NCBI GenBank assembly: GCA_013398955.1
Contig: VWPU01003994.1
Location: 612 to 64,611 of the forward strand
DNA from: Callaeas wilsoni
Taxonomy: Eukaryota; Chordata; Aves; Passeriformes; Callaeidae
DNA length: 64,000 nucleotides
Direction of reading: 5' to 3'
Part shown: piece by piece, positions 38,542-51,400 of the stretch
Layout: each line of letters opens with the position of its first letter
Numbering within the stretch: position 1 is the stretch's first letter
The notes under the pieces: generated by a model
Databases searched by the model: none
What the model was told of the DNA's origin: nothing
The model's input: only the letters and a program-made list of their open reading frames with translations
Position numbers and translations under genes: made by a program

Positions 38542-39030
38542 AATGTGTCAATTACTGCATCTCATGTGACAAGACCTGTGAAAAGCTATATGATTCCAGC
38601 TGGCGACAGCTATATGCTTCCCCTGGCACCCAGTTTAGGTGCCAAGGGATGAGAAGATTCACACAAAACAAAAAGCAAGAAGGCAGGTTTGTCCAGAAAG
38701 GTCACTTTATTGGAAAAACCTAAAATGGACTTTAAACCTGCAGCCCTCCTCCCACAGCAGTGGTTTCAATGGGCTCCCCACGTTACCTTAACAGACCCAT
38801 TACAGACATGAGCTGCAGTACAAATTTTAAAAGTGCAAGTATTCTGAACTTCACACCTACTTTTATGACCTGGCAGGAAACACAAATGCTTCACAGCTCA
38901 CAGAGAATTCGTTCACAGCACTTGGGAGTCCCAGCTGGCTCCCAGCATTCCCCACAGGGTACAAAATACATCACTCAGAGGAGAGTCCGATGCAGAACAT
39001 CATAGAAGGTAGGGGTGAGGTTCCTTCAAA

Positions 39031-39041
39031 TTTATTTTATT
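39031..39041 (-). promoter_or_regulatory. WWC1: WWC1 polyadenylation signals (overlapping AATAAA pair)
   Basis: tttattttatt on the plus strand gives AATAAAATAAA on the WWC1 strand, about 330 bases past the stop codon. A further AATAAA is at 38,706-38,711, so a longer 3' UTR of about 670 bases is possible. Confidence 0.6.
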
Positions 39042-39365
39042 GCAGTAAAACCTCTAAAAGGTAGAGCTGTACAAAAAGTCTAAACAGCATTATTTAAGAA
39101 TAACAGCACCTTACGCTGCATTTGTTCTTATTTAAAATTCTATTTCCCAAAAATACATTCCTAAATATACAAACTATACAATCTCGTCACTTTAATGCTG
39201 GTTTCTGTGATGATATAACTTTAACCTAAAAATCTTCAAAACATCCACATACTGACAAAAGCTCTAATATACAAATGCCTTGGTACCTTCATAATACCAC
39301 ATAAATAACTTCAAAACCCAATCTGCATTTGTAGAATTGTCCAGAAAGCAAATACTTTACGGTGA

Positions 39366-39432
39366 TCACACATCGTCCGCAGAGAGTGTTGGGATGTTTA
39401 TTCTTGGCCGTGTGAAAAACGCCATTTTCTCT
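39366..39432 (-). CDS. WWC1: WWC1 last exon, PDZ ligand ADDV and stop
   Basis: Encodes [20 protein letters not shown] and V, then TGA. Acceptor CTTTTTTCAG. Confidence 0.95.
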
Positions 39433-42400
39433 CTGAAAAAAGATGATCAGTTGTTAATGCAACAGAAATCTTGCCAGAAATGTCCATCATCCACATGAGA
39501 ATGTATCCCACCAGCTGTCCCCACAAGGAGCAGATGTACATCCTCTACAACCTACACCTTTTATTTACTTATCGGATGTGAGGCTACAGTTAAACCCACA
39601 ACGCTGATCTTACCAAAAGCCACTTCAGAAAGGCTCGGGGCATTTTCCTTTTTGGGTCTGTTACTTAGGGAAGCAAAGGGCTGCTTCTGTGTTAAAGAAT
39701 TTGTTGCCAGGTGGTGAATGACTTGGAGAGCTGCTGGTTGCTTTGATCGTGTGCAGTGCTGCAACTAATTTCCCCGAGTCAGACCTTATGCTTTAATATG
39801 AAAATACAGAAATTCTTATTTAAGCAGAACAGTTAACTACTTCTGCAGAGATTAGTCTTCCTCATCAGCATCTCAGTGATCCACAGAAAAGCATGGTAGC
39901 AGTCAATTTTTCCTCCCCTTTCCCTGTAATTACCTGAATGACTGTACTTCCAGAGGCTCCTTCCGACTCTGCCCTCGCAGCCTGTGGACATCCTTGGCAG
40001 CAGCTCTCATCATTTTATCGGCCTTGAGCTCACACTTGTGTTCTGGATTTTGCACCTAAAAGAATAATGGAGAAGAGCTGTTTGTGTTTGCAAGAGGAAT
40101 TACCTTATCCTAACTATTCTCCAAAGACAGCAGTATTTCAGCTGCAGGTGTGAGGGGTTTGGAAACTCTTGACTCTGGAAGTCACAAGCCACAAAAGCTA
40201 AACTGAAGCTTGTCAACTAGCCATTCTAAGGGAGAGCGAGGTGTCCTTCCAGAATAATGGCTTCTGTCAGTACTCTCTGTATCTTCTTGATAGATCTTTT
40301 AAGGCAGAAGATCAGCACACACAAGAACACAGCACCCCAAAGTGCACCTCACACCAACCCCCTCCTACATCTGCTGCCAGCATAGCCTGGTCTCTGCCTG
40401 GTGCCAGCAGAGGTGCCTGAGAAATCCCAGAAGCTGAGAAGGAGCCCTGTACATGGGGGAGGGTGTGATCTAAAGTAAGGTAAGTGCCAACCACCACACA
40501 CCACACCTCCTGCAGACTGGGAGGCCACACTTGGCAGAACAGATGGCATTTGTGACTTCTCCTATTTGCACCTCTGCTAGGGCAGGAAATCTCTGTGCTG
40601 GTGAATGGCAGGGCTCAGGACTAACAGCTTGATGGAGCCATATGTGGCAGATGAGAGTGACTAACAGTGCTGAGGCTTCATTTACTGACTGTCCAAAGTC
40701 CCCCGTTTCCAAAATCACGTTTCTCCATCAAGTGGAATGAAACCCCAGGGTGTCATATTACTCACTCGCTTCTCCACAAGCCTCAGCAGCAGTCGAAACC
40801 TCTCATCATCCTTCACCCACTGTGGCAACTCTTTTTCACCCTGACTTTGAGCTTGTTCCAGCTGTTCCTTCAGTTCCCTCAGCACTGAGATCTCCTGAAC
40901 CAGCTGGTCGTGCCAGGTTTTTGAAGCCTGCAGGTCCAGCTCCAGGTCCAGTGAGGTGCGGATCAGGCGCTCTGTACCGAAGGCCTTGATTGAAGGCTGG
41001 AAGAGAAGGGGTGTGTGAACACACTGAGGAGAACTGTCCCAACCACTCCACCCAGAAAGGGCCAAACACATCATGAGACCCATCTTTCCAATGCTTCTCT
41101 TCATGCAAACCATCTCTACTGATCCTGCTTTCCAGTCTGTCTCGAGACAGATACCACAAACTCAAGGAAGTCTTATCTATAAGAGTTTTGATTTCTGTGC
41201 TTCCGCTCAAGTTCTTCCTTGGCAGCTTCTCCAAATCAAACAAGTCTTGCTTGCACACCTTCTTCCTAAGTTTAATGTCTCATCTTCAGATGAATCCACA
41301 GTGCTGCAGAAAAATCTGTGATTGCTTTTTCCAGTAACATATTGCCTTCTGCTAGTTTCAAACACAAGCTGTCCCAAGAAAACCATCTCCTTAAGAGTTC
41401 AATGTCAGCATCCTGGGGGAATTTTAGTGATTGCCATCACAATGGGCACAGGGGTTTATCGTGTGCCATGGTGTCACTACAACAGGGTCACCTGAGCATC
41501 TGAGACATTATTCTCCTCATCTTCTTTTCTAGCTCCTCAAATTTATTGTAAGTACTTAAGAATCTCACAACAATAAACACAACAAAACTGTTTGTGCTAC
41601 TTCTCTGGCAAGATAGAAAATACCAGGAACCATCTTCCTAAATTAATTGTTTTAAATGAGTTCCAACTGAAACGTTTCTGTCATCATCTGGTATTTGAAA
41701 GAATCCTTGAGAGACTTCTCGCACACAAAGAAAAGGTTGTGAATGAAAGCATGTGGCAACTGATTTATGTTTGCAAATTTTTCCTTTAAAACAGTTTTCT
41801 GGTTTTTGCAAGTGTCTGTGTTAGAGGAAAAGAAAAGGTGGTGATGTTCTTACCCGTTTCACTCTGACACTTCGTCTCTCCATCGCATTCCGAACGAAGG
41901 GGGGCTTTTTGGATAGTGTGGAACTGTCACTATCACTGCGATTCAGCTGAAAAGGAAGGTGAAAACCACACATTTTTCATGAAAGAAACACAACTGGTGC
42001 ATGCACACACCATCAGCGAGACCAGAGGTTGTTGTAAGCAGCACTGTGAAGTTTTGTGGAAGGCAGACAGCTGTCACCCCAGTCTGAGTACACAACATGC
42101 ACCTGGCACAGCCAGATCCTGCCACAAGACTTAACTCTGTCCCTTTTTAGGAACAGGCTGTGAGCAAAGAGACACTAAGTTAGGCTATGATATGGGACTC
42201 TACCCCACTGCTAACGAGGCTGGGCAAAACAGCCCAGAAGAATAAGCTGTTAGGAGTAATAATAACAACAACAGCAACATTACTCTTTCCTAGCATATGT
42301 AAAACATGGGACTATTTTATGAGAGATTTCTGTTTTCTCTAATCTGTATTTTTCTATAACCTGTACTTTAAGCCAGCAGTGGAAGAGGCAGGTTTACCTG

Positions 42401-45400
42401 AAAGCTCTTTCCCTGGGTTTATCAGCTGAAGAGTTGCCATGTCACACGCAGCCTGCCTTGTTTTGTGGTTCGCTGTAGACCCTTACAAAGAGCTCAGCTC
42501 AAGCAGGGTTTAATTCCCTTCTCATGTCCCTTCTCAAAGCTGGGGGAGGAGGGGAACAGGCACTGGGATCTGTGTGTGGGACACAGCACCTGTACCACTC
42601 AAGGCCACTGCTGCAGAGTAAGTAAGCTTTGTTCCTCTGGAAGCACCTGCCTCTGAACCAGGGAGAACCTGCACAGCAAATCTGGCTCAGCTGTATTAAG
42701 AGCTTGCCCACTTGGGACAGGTCATGTGTGGTAAAAGACAGTGCAGGATTGTTTGCCAATTCCACTTAAAAGACGAGATATTTATAGTTTATTCTGACCC
42801 TCAGTTCAAGAAATAATTGTGAACAAGCATTTCAAAGCAGGGGAAGTGACATCTGACCCAACATATGGCCTGTTCAGTTACCTTCAGACAAAGCACACCG
42901 GTCACTTTAAGGTTTCCACAGTTTTTTTGCCGATATTGTCAGGTACCAAGGTTTTATGTTTACCTCATCTAAAATCAGGTGGACAGAGCCAACCGAGTTA
43001 GCACAGAACACTTCGAGCAGCAGGAAACTGTTTAATATGCAGCTTATTCATCACTGTCTTACAGCAGCCCTTCCAGGTCAGTTTGGGCATCTAACAAGCT
43101 GCATGTACCACAAATATATATGCACATGTATATCTGATAAATTTGTGCTTAATACTGGTAGTTCCAAGGGAAGATACTGTCCAGGAGGTGAGGACAGAGC
43201 AACTTCTGAATTCAGAGGAAAAGAGAAGAAAGCACTGTTGGGTTTCTGTGAAAGATTCAGACTGAAAACAAGCCCTTACGAGCTCAGGGTTTCATTTTCC
43301 TTACCCGACACACATACTGACTCTGTGGTCCTGGTGAAAATGTTTTTGAGCGGATGATGGTGCTGCCCCTGACAAACTGAGTTTGGGGTGGATTTGCAGC
43401 TCTTTTGTCTTTTGGACGAACTACAGTCGAGGACTGTGCAAGGCTCTCTGTGTTGGTCTCTTTATCCACCTGAAAGACACAGAGTGCAGTGTAAATGTCA
43501 GCTTTCCATGTGCCCAGGACACAGCCCCAGGGCTGTCTGACAGCCACCTGTGCCACGTCTGCGCTTCTTCCATTCCAACCCAGACATTCTTTAGCCCTTC
43601 TCATGCAGGGTGTCCTGACACTGCGCTCCTGGAGCTCTGCTGCATTAACTGGATTGCTCCCTAAGGGCCCTCCATCCACTGACTGCTGTACAACACAATT
43701 GATTCCAACGGGCTTTGCCTGTGGATCCACACATCACTGTGACCTGGCAATCCCACAGAGAAAAGGTTTGATTTTAAAGACCATTATCTTCCTTGTGCAT
43801 CTGCAGCAAAGATCCAAATCGATGTACAGAGTGCTACGCACAGCACACCCCTGTTTGACTACAGCTACATTCAAAATTAAACAAGGTCAAAACCACTGTC
43901 ACATTAATGAAAACAGTTTTCATGAGCAGCAAAAAGAAGGCATGAAACAGTGCTGTACTGACTGTGGGACAAAATGGTCACATGGAGTTATTTATACAGA
44001 TTTCAGGTAAATAAACATTTAATCATCAATGGTGAACTTTCAAGTAACTGCTGTAGCCTTGCTCAGCTCAGTAACAACCCAGTCAGGTGAGCAAAAGGAA
44101 GCTTAACTCATCTTTCTGTTCTAAAGGTCCTTGACTGTACCTTCACTGCTATCTCTGTGTGCAGCTGAGAATTCAGACTTTCTTCTGTTTCCCACAGCGA
44201 TTTTCCAGCACAGAATTCTTCCTCCTCCTCTGCTTCATTTTCACTGATCTCATCCTGTTCTTCCAGGTCAGGAACCTCTTCGTCTTGCCTGAAAGGAACA
44301 GCTTTGTTATTGAACTGGTCTGTTGTGGACAATGCTGTGGTGCTGGAGCAGGAGGTACCTCCTGTAAGCTGCTGGACAGAAACACGTCCCCACGGCAGCC
44401 AGTGTACTGGCAGGCCCTGTAGCCACTGAGATTACACAAACAACAGGCTTAGAAAGGAGAGAAGCTGCACCAGAAGACCACATTACAGCCAAAAACTTCA
44501 TCCACATCTGGCTTCAAAAGAAGCAGGATGAGGGTTCAGCCATGTGGTCTGAGCTTAAGGCAAGTGCATCTTGAGGGGAGCTCTCAGGATGCCATTAATC
44601 TTAGTTAGAAAGTGTTACTAGACAAAATTGAAGCATTGTTTTAACACCCTTGTCAGCTCCCTTGAACTCACAGCAGGCTTCTCCATCAATCCCATTGGTC
44701 AGGCTTTTTATTTCAAATGTTGGACTTTAAGGAAATCTGAACCTGAACCATATAAAGAACAGCCACATTAAAATTCAAGCAAATCCTTCCACCATGGAGC
44801 GGAGTTCTCAGGGCATCCATAGAAGACTGTACAAATAACATAGTGCTACTGACAATTTTCAACATTTATCAGCTTTGTTCTCATGCTCTAAGCACAACCT
44901 CCAGAACAGAAGAAATAAGATTTTTCACCAAAACACAGAAAGAAGAAGCCTCCCACAGCTCAGTATCATCTGCTTTTCTCTCTGCACCCAAATGCTCTGA
45001 TCAGTCCACAACAAGAAGATGGTGGGATGCCACCTACCAGCTCTCTCCGCTAGTTAAAGTGCTTCTGCTTTCCTCCAGTTTCTTCTCCACAGCTTCCAGT
45101 TCAACAGCTGTCTGCTCTAAGAGTGCTGAGACAGAGTCCTGAGGAGAGCAAGAGGCTCCTTGTACAGAAATGACTCTCACAGGTTGCACAGTGCCCAGTC
45201 TGTGGTGTGAGAACAGCCCCAGAGCAGCACCCAGCCCCACTGCACACACAGAGAGCTCAGTGCAGCCCCGGGAGCACAGCTGGCCCAGCTCCCCCAGCAC
45301 GTGCAGGTGTGCAGCTCCAGGCTGAGCACCTTCTGTGCCCTGCATGTGCAAACTCCACCTCGACTTGCCCAGCAAGTTCACGGCAGCAGTGTGAACAGCC

Positions 45401-48400
45401 TGGTGGGCAGGAAGGCTGGAGCTCGCACATCACTTACAGCACGCCACGTACAACATCCCTCAGCCTCCTGAGCAGCACATTTCAGGCAGTATTTAGCCCA
45501 GGAAAAGGGCATATCTGGAATCAACACGTTTATTTTTTTGCTGCACATAACGACATGTTCAAATTGTAAATATAAACACACCAGCCTTCACTCCCCTATA
45601 GTAACAGCCACACAAGCCCTCTTGCTAGTCCTGTTTAGAAGAGATTTTTTCAATTTAAGCAGTTGTTCTTACTGTTTTTTCAGTGCAGGGTACTTCAGAG
45701 TGGCTGTTTCCTTGTTTACTTTTCCTGTTTTGCTTCTGCTGATATTTATAACTAAGGAGGTTATACCAACGGGTTGATTTCTCTCCAGATCTACATATTT
45801 CAGCAAGGCTAATTTGTGCTCCACCCTATTGAGAGCAAAAACACAGTTTTAGTGTAATACTAAAATGAACAACTACCACATCAGTCAGAAGAAATCAGAG
45901 TGAAAATCCAGGACTGCTTGATTTTGGCAAATTTGACAAAAAGAAAAACTGCCTGTTTATCCCATTTCAACGCCACTAGTAATGCTTTATGTTTAATTAT
46001 ATTTAGCATTGGCGATGGCTTCCAATCTAAGTAGTGTTTTACTACAGCTCCACTGTACAAGAATCCATAAATATGAACAGTGCTACTGCAGCAGTGAGAA
46101 ATTACAGCCAGAGCGTCAAAGAAAAAGAGAAAGGAACAGGAGAGTATGACTCCCTTTCAAGAAATTTGCAAGGCTGACAAAAAACACTGCCCAAACCCAA
46201 ATGTTTTAGCTTTGTATATCCCATTTCTCTTCATCTGCCTTGTTATGTTTTACTGCATTACATTTAGTACACAACCAGACCAAAGTAATTGGTTCTCAAT
46301 TACAATACCATAAATGTTTCCAAAAGGAAGAAAACTAGTTAGAGTTTGTCATCAAATCATGAAGGAGAAATATCTGTGGTCTGATAAGGTAGTTCTGTAA
46401 CAAAACATTTATCTCATAATTGTTTTTCCTGATGAAAATTGTCATTGCAAAGAACACTGTGGGGGAGAGATCCTATAGCTAAAGATTATCAGGAAAGCTT
46501 TCACAGAAATTGCCGTACCTCAAGAGTGTAACATCGTGTCTAATTAAAAAGAGGAAACAAACACAAAGTAATTAAAATAGAGCTGGATACTCACCAAACA
46601 TTCTTCAAGGTGAGACTTATCTACAGTGCAAACATCGACTCTTAAAGTCTTCTGGCGTAACGCCGGGTAGGAGATGGAAACCCAAAATACTTCATTGTAC
46701 ACGAGATTGTCTGAAGCTTCCACCGGCCTCGTGCGGAACAAGCAGCTCGTGCTCTCCGAGCAGGGCAGCACAGCCACGCGAATGTTCCTGTGGGAACAGC
46801 ACTGTGCTCAGGACTGCCCTGCAGGTGTCAGCTCCCCCCGCAAATCCCTCAGTGAAAGTCATCCTAAGCACTGTGGACACTGCTGTCCTTTCCCATTCTT
46901 TGGAGGAGCAGTCAACTGAGAAAAAAGGAACATCTCGTCACAGCATCGGAGATGTGAAGTGGCACGAGTTGCCACAGACTTCATCCTTCTGAACCTCGTA
47001 ATCAGACATCATAGGATCCTGTTTTACATGGTTGTTTACATCTGTGCAACCTGTCACACTGCTCACACCCTTCTGTAGGTAGGATCAGCAAAAATCAATC
47101 AAATTTCTGTCAGCTTACTTAGCACACAGCTGAATTTAAAGACCTTGTGCTTGGAATGAAATCTAGCAGTAGCTGCACATTTTCCCACCCCTGTGCAGGT
47201 GTCCAAGGAGTTCTGCAGCAGAATGAACTCCTCCTTCTCCACTTGATGCAGGTGCTCGAGGCACTGCTACAATTAGGAACCTCACCAGACAGTGCTAATT
47301 CCAGACAAGTCGTTTCCTAGCAAATACAGACCTTTGAGGAAGAAACCGCACCTTATTTCAGTTTAGAGGTTTATTAGTTCGTAAGTGTCACCACACAAGG
47401 AAACATTTCAGGAAGGGTAAATTTTTAAGAGTGTGAAAAATCATAAGCCAATCTCACTTTCATTCTCATTGGGATCCAACACAAATATATATGTCAAGTG
47501 TGTTTATTTCATCCACTTACACTTTTTGATCTTGTTGTAACAGCAGTGCTGGAACATTACTCAGCTGGATGACCAGTATTGCAAATTGTTTATTTTTGTC
47601 ATCATATCTGAATTGGAAAGACACAGAAAAACATTATTATTAGAGAAGTCTGCCTTGGACTCCACGAATGAGTATTCCACACAAACGATACAAAAAATTT
47701 ACAAACAAGACAACACTATAATGGCACCATGACTTGTCCATAGTTTAAAACAAAAACAATTTCCTATTACATCAAGTTTTGCTACCAGAACATCCAGATG
47801 ATAGAACAGTCCAGAGCATCAAGAACTTAAGAATTCAGATACAAAGGACTGTAGATTTGACCTAACACACATTGCTTTTCTGGGGTCTAGTTAAATTGCT
47901 GCATTGTAGCTACAATTTTTTGAGAGGCCTTAATAGCTGCAATATAGAAAAGTTACAAGTAAAAACACTTGAAGTACAACCGTGAAGATGTTATGAGTAA
48001 CCTTGGATGGTCACGACAAAGGAGTTTTGTATGACTTCTTTTTCTCAAGTCCCACATAACTTCCAAAAAGTCATTTCAGGAGGATGCCTCTGTGCCTGCC
48101 CTCCTACACCTTCCCCACTGCTGTGGGATCCACGTGAGGTCAGGGACTGTGACTGCCACTTATTCTCAGCAGTTTTCCCCACCCAAGCTGCACCCTTAAG
48201 GATTCAGCAATCCAGCCAAAGGCTTTCTCCAGCCCAGCACTGCCAGTGCTCCCGTTGCTGGTTTGCACCCTCATACCACAGTATCACCAGTTGATTTCCA
48301 CTGACATGAAAGGGCAGCTGGGCCAAGAACCTCCTGGAGCCCAGTGTAATTCTTAATTACACTAAAAAAGGGCATTAGTTAGTTAATGCTAATAGGACAG

Positions 48401-51400
48401 GAGAAGAAATCAGCACGGAAAGCACTATCTTTTAAATCCCATCTATCATTTTTTCCATTGGAAGGCAAATCCAGTAAAATATGTTGTACATACCTCATTG
48501 CAATTTGCACTTTGGCTGTTCCAACTGCTTCTGTATCATCACTGTCAAATACCATCACTTCTGACACACATGGTCTGAAAGGAATCAAAGACAATTAAGG
48601 ATTTGATTGGCCTCTTATTGAAGTGTTTGCATTTAGGTGATACAAGATCTTTTCCCTTCCATTCAGGGGTTGGGTATATGGATTTTGTAAAATTAGCAGC
48701 TAAAAGAAAGCCCATTTAAGAAGTATCAGCCTTAGAGGTATGTATTACAGTGCTTATCAGCAGAAAGTCATATGTCTTCCCTTTTCACTGCCAAAGAAAA
48801 AAAAAAGCCACACAAAAGACTGCAAAAATAAGGCAGTGGGGGATTTTTAAAGGGTTCCCTTGACTGGTTTTTAGTAAAAATGGCTGACTGCCCAGCAAGA
48901 GAAATACGACTTAACAACTGCAATCCTGTCCTGCATCATGACAGCAAAAATTCTCAACTTTCATTAGATTTAAGTAATTCCCTTGTTTCTTTAAGAAATC
49001 AAACTTTCTTAAGCACATTAAAAGTGACAGAGTACACTGACTGGCCTTGCTGGAAACAGCTATTCTGCATCATTTCCCTTCCAATGTATTCCTCCTCCCA
49101 AGTTTTATGCACTGAAAGTCCCCAAAACTACATTCACTGTCTAATTGACTCAAGAGGCTATGCTGTAGCACATGAAAACAGGATTAGCATTCTTCTCTTC
49201 TAAGTGTTTTCCATATTGGTGCTTAGCACTCTCTTGCATTTCATTACATTTCAGCTGCAGAGGATGGCTCACCCCACCCTCACCACTTGGACAGGCACCA
49301 AAATGACACTGTAGGCACCACAGGGGTTGGTAAGCTGAGAACCCAAACAACACTGACATCAGACATGTGAGTGTGCATGGGATGCCTTCTGTGATTGTCC
49401 CACTCCCCTCTCCACAGAGCTCCCGACCTCACTCAGGGGACACAGGGGCCCTGGGACACCCAACTGTCTGGCTGCTTGAGCCCAGGAGCTCTAATTTACA
49501 GAAGCATTGCACTCCCTTGTCAAAATGAATTGTGCTTTATACTTAAAAATTACTCATTTATCTAGAGAATTAATGAAGATAACTCATGAATGAGGGGAAT
49601 CTGAGATGAGCGATTTTTCCCCTCTACAGTCGTGTTTTGCAACGAACAACCCTATAATTCACCTCAATGCTAATAAAAACAGTAGGAAACCCCACGTTAG
49701 ATGCAGCCAAACCAGGTACCAGTAAGATCAGTACCTTCCAGTGAATGTTTTGACAAAGCCCCCACAGGCAGCCCAGAAAGCCAGCAAGAGCAGCGACTCC
49801 CAGCTGCGGCCTTAGCGGGAAAAGTCCTGCGGGCATCACGTCCTGCTCTTGCTCCAAGCACTTGGGAACTGCATCACTGCACGTGCACATCCATGAGGCA
49901 GTTCAAGGTGCTTCTGCTCTCTTCCTTAAACATCCCAAAGTCCTCTCACGCTGACTGAGAGCTGTCACTGACTGAGAGGAGGGGAGCTTTCCACCTGCCA
50001 GATGGCTCCACTCCCCCCACCAAGGCAGCAGCCACAGCACCTTCACAAACAGGCCAGCTGTTCAAACAGCTCTCCCTCCCTGAGTTTGCTTTCAGCTGCT
50101 TCTATTATGGGAAGCACAGGTCATTTTGATAATCAAATTCAACCTGCTCATACAAGTATTAAGAAAACTGAGATTGAGAACTTTAGCCACCGAGTTACAA
50201 AAAAAGGTCATAACCAGCAGTATTCCAGCTGACTTTTGTGCAAAGCTGAGTCATTGGCTTCGTCCTAGAGAGAGATTTGATGTCTACCTTTGTACAGACG
50301 CCTCGTACACGCCGCTATCTCCAGCAACAGATTCATCAGACACTGCAGCTGACACACCCGCCACCTTCAGTGCCGTCCCTCCAGCTGTATTTATACCTAT
50401 CAAAAAAGCACAGAGGAAAACCAAAAGCAGGTGTTAATGAAAACAAACTGTCACGATAAGCAGCAGCTTTTCCTCTTATGCTCTCCATGAATTGCATTTT
50501 TTTCCCCACCCAGGTATTGTTAAGCAACAGCACATTTCTGAAGACAGAGAGGACACAGGTAGGGCAGGCTGAGCTCAAAGGTGGCCATGAAGTGAGGGAA
50601 CGTGCCCAAAACTGCCCTGGAGAACAAAAAGTCCTGGGAAAACAGGAGGAATAGTCTGTGTAGTGGAGTTGAGAGCACGTTTCATTGCACACTCAGTGCC
50701 CATTTAATCCCTGGGCCCTGCAGGAGTGTGAGGGCTGAGATTACACATGGGTTGTGCCCAGTGTGTTACAGCTGCCTGCCCTGGCACCTCCCTGGGCACG
50801 GGTCCTTGCAGACAGTGCCAGGAGAGGCTTCCAGAGCCCTGGAAAGGCAGGGAGGTACCCATGACATGATGGGCAATATTCAGAAGCAGCAAGACTTCTA
50901 AATTCTAGTGAACTTACAAGTATGAACCAATAAACCAGCTCCTACTGCAAGGCACCCTTAGGCAGGCAGCAATCATTGTGCTCCCAGCCACCCAGAGAGC
51001 AGTGGCCAGGCAAGCACTGCTGACCAGGCTCTGGCCAGGTGTGGACCATGTGGAGCTGCACATCCCACCCGGAGAGCTTGTACCAAGTTTAGCTTCAAGA
51101 GGGGAACAGCAAAAACCCCACAACCTAAATCCAAAATGTTTGTGTACATATGACAAAAGGTAGGTCCAGAAAGACCAGGTTAACTAGCTGAACATGGTGA
51201 GAAAGAGAGGTTATAGGATTTAAAAGAGCAGTCATATGCAGGAATACAGGGAAAAGGGAAGAGGGAAGAGAAACCAAAAAAGGTGAAACAAGGACTTTTG
51301 CACAGAGGTGTTATCTCACATAAATTTCTTGTGCTACAAAACAGGGAAAGTTTCTCCCTGGAAACCTGCAAATCCTGCATCTTTCCACTTGAACATTTCT

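Larger units (their letters stand above)
37902..39365. other. Intergenic interval between RARS1 and WWC1, including WWC1 3' UTR
   Basis: Only about 1.5 kb separates the RARS1 start codon from the WWC1 stop codon, both genes running on the minus strand. It holds the upstream half of the RARS1 CpG island, a polypurine tract, a CR1 copy and the WWC1 3' UTR. No gene is seen. The long plus-strand open frame across 37,410-38,723 is a composition artefact. Confidence 0.8.
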
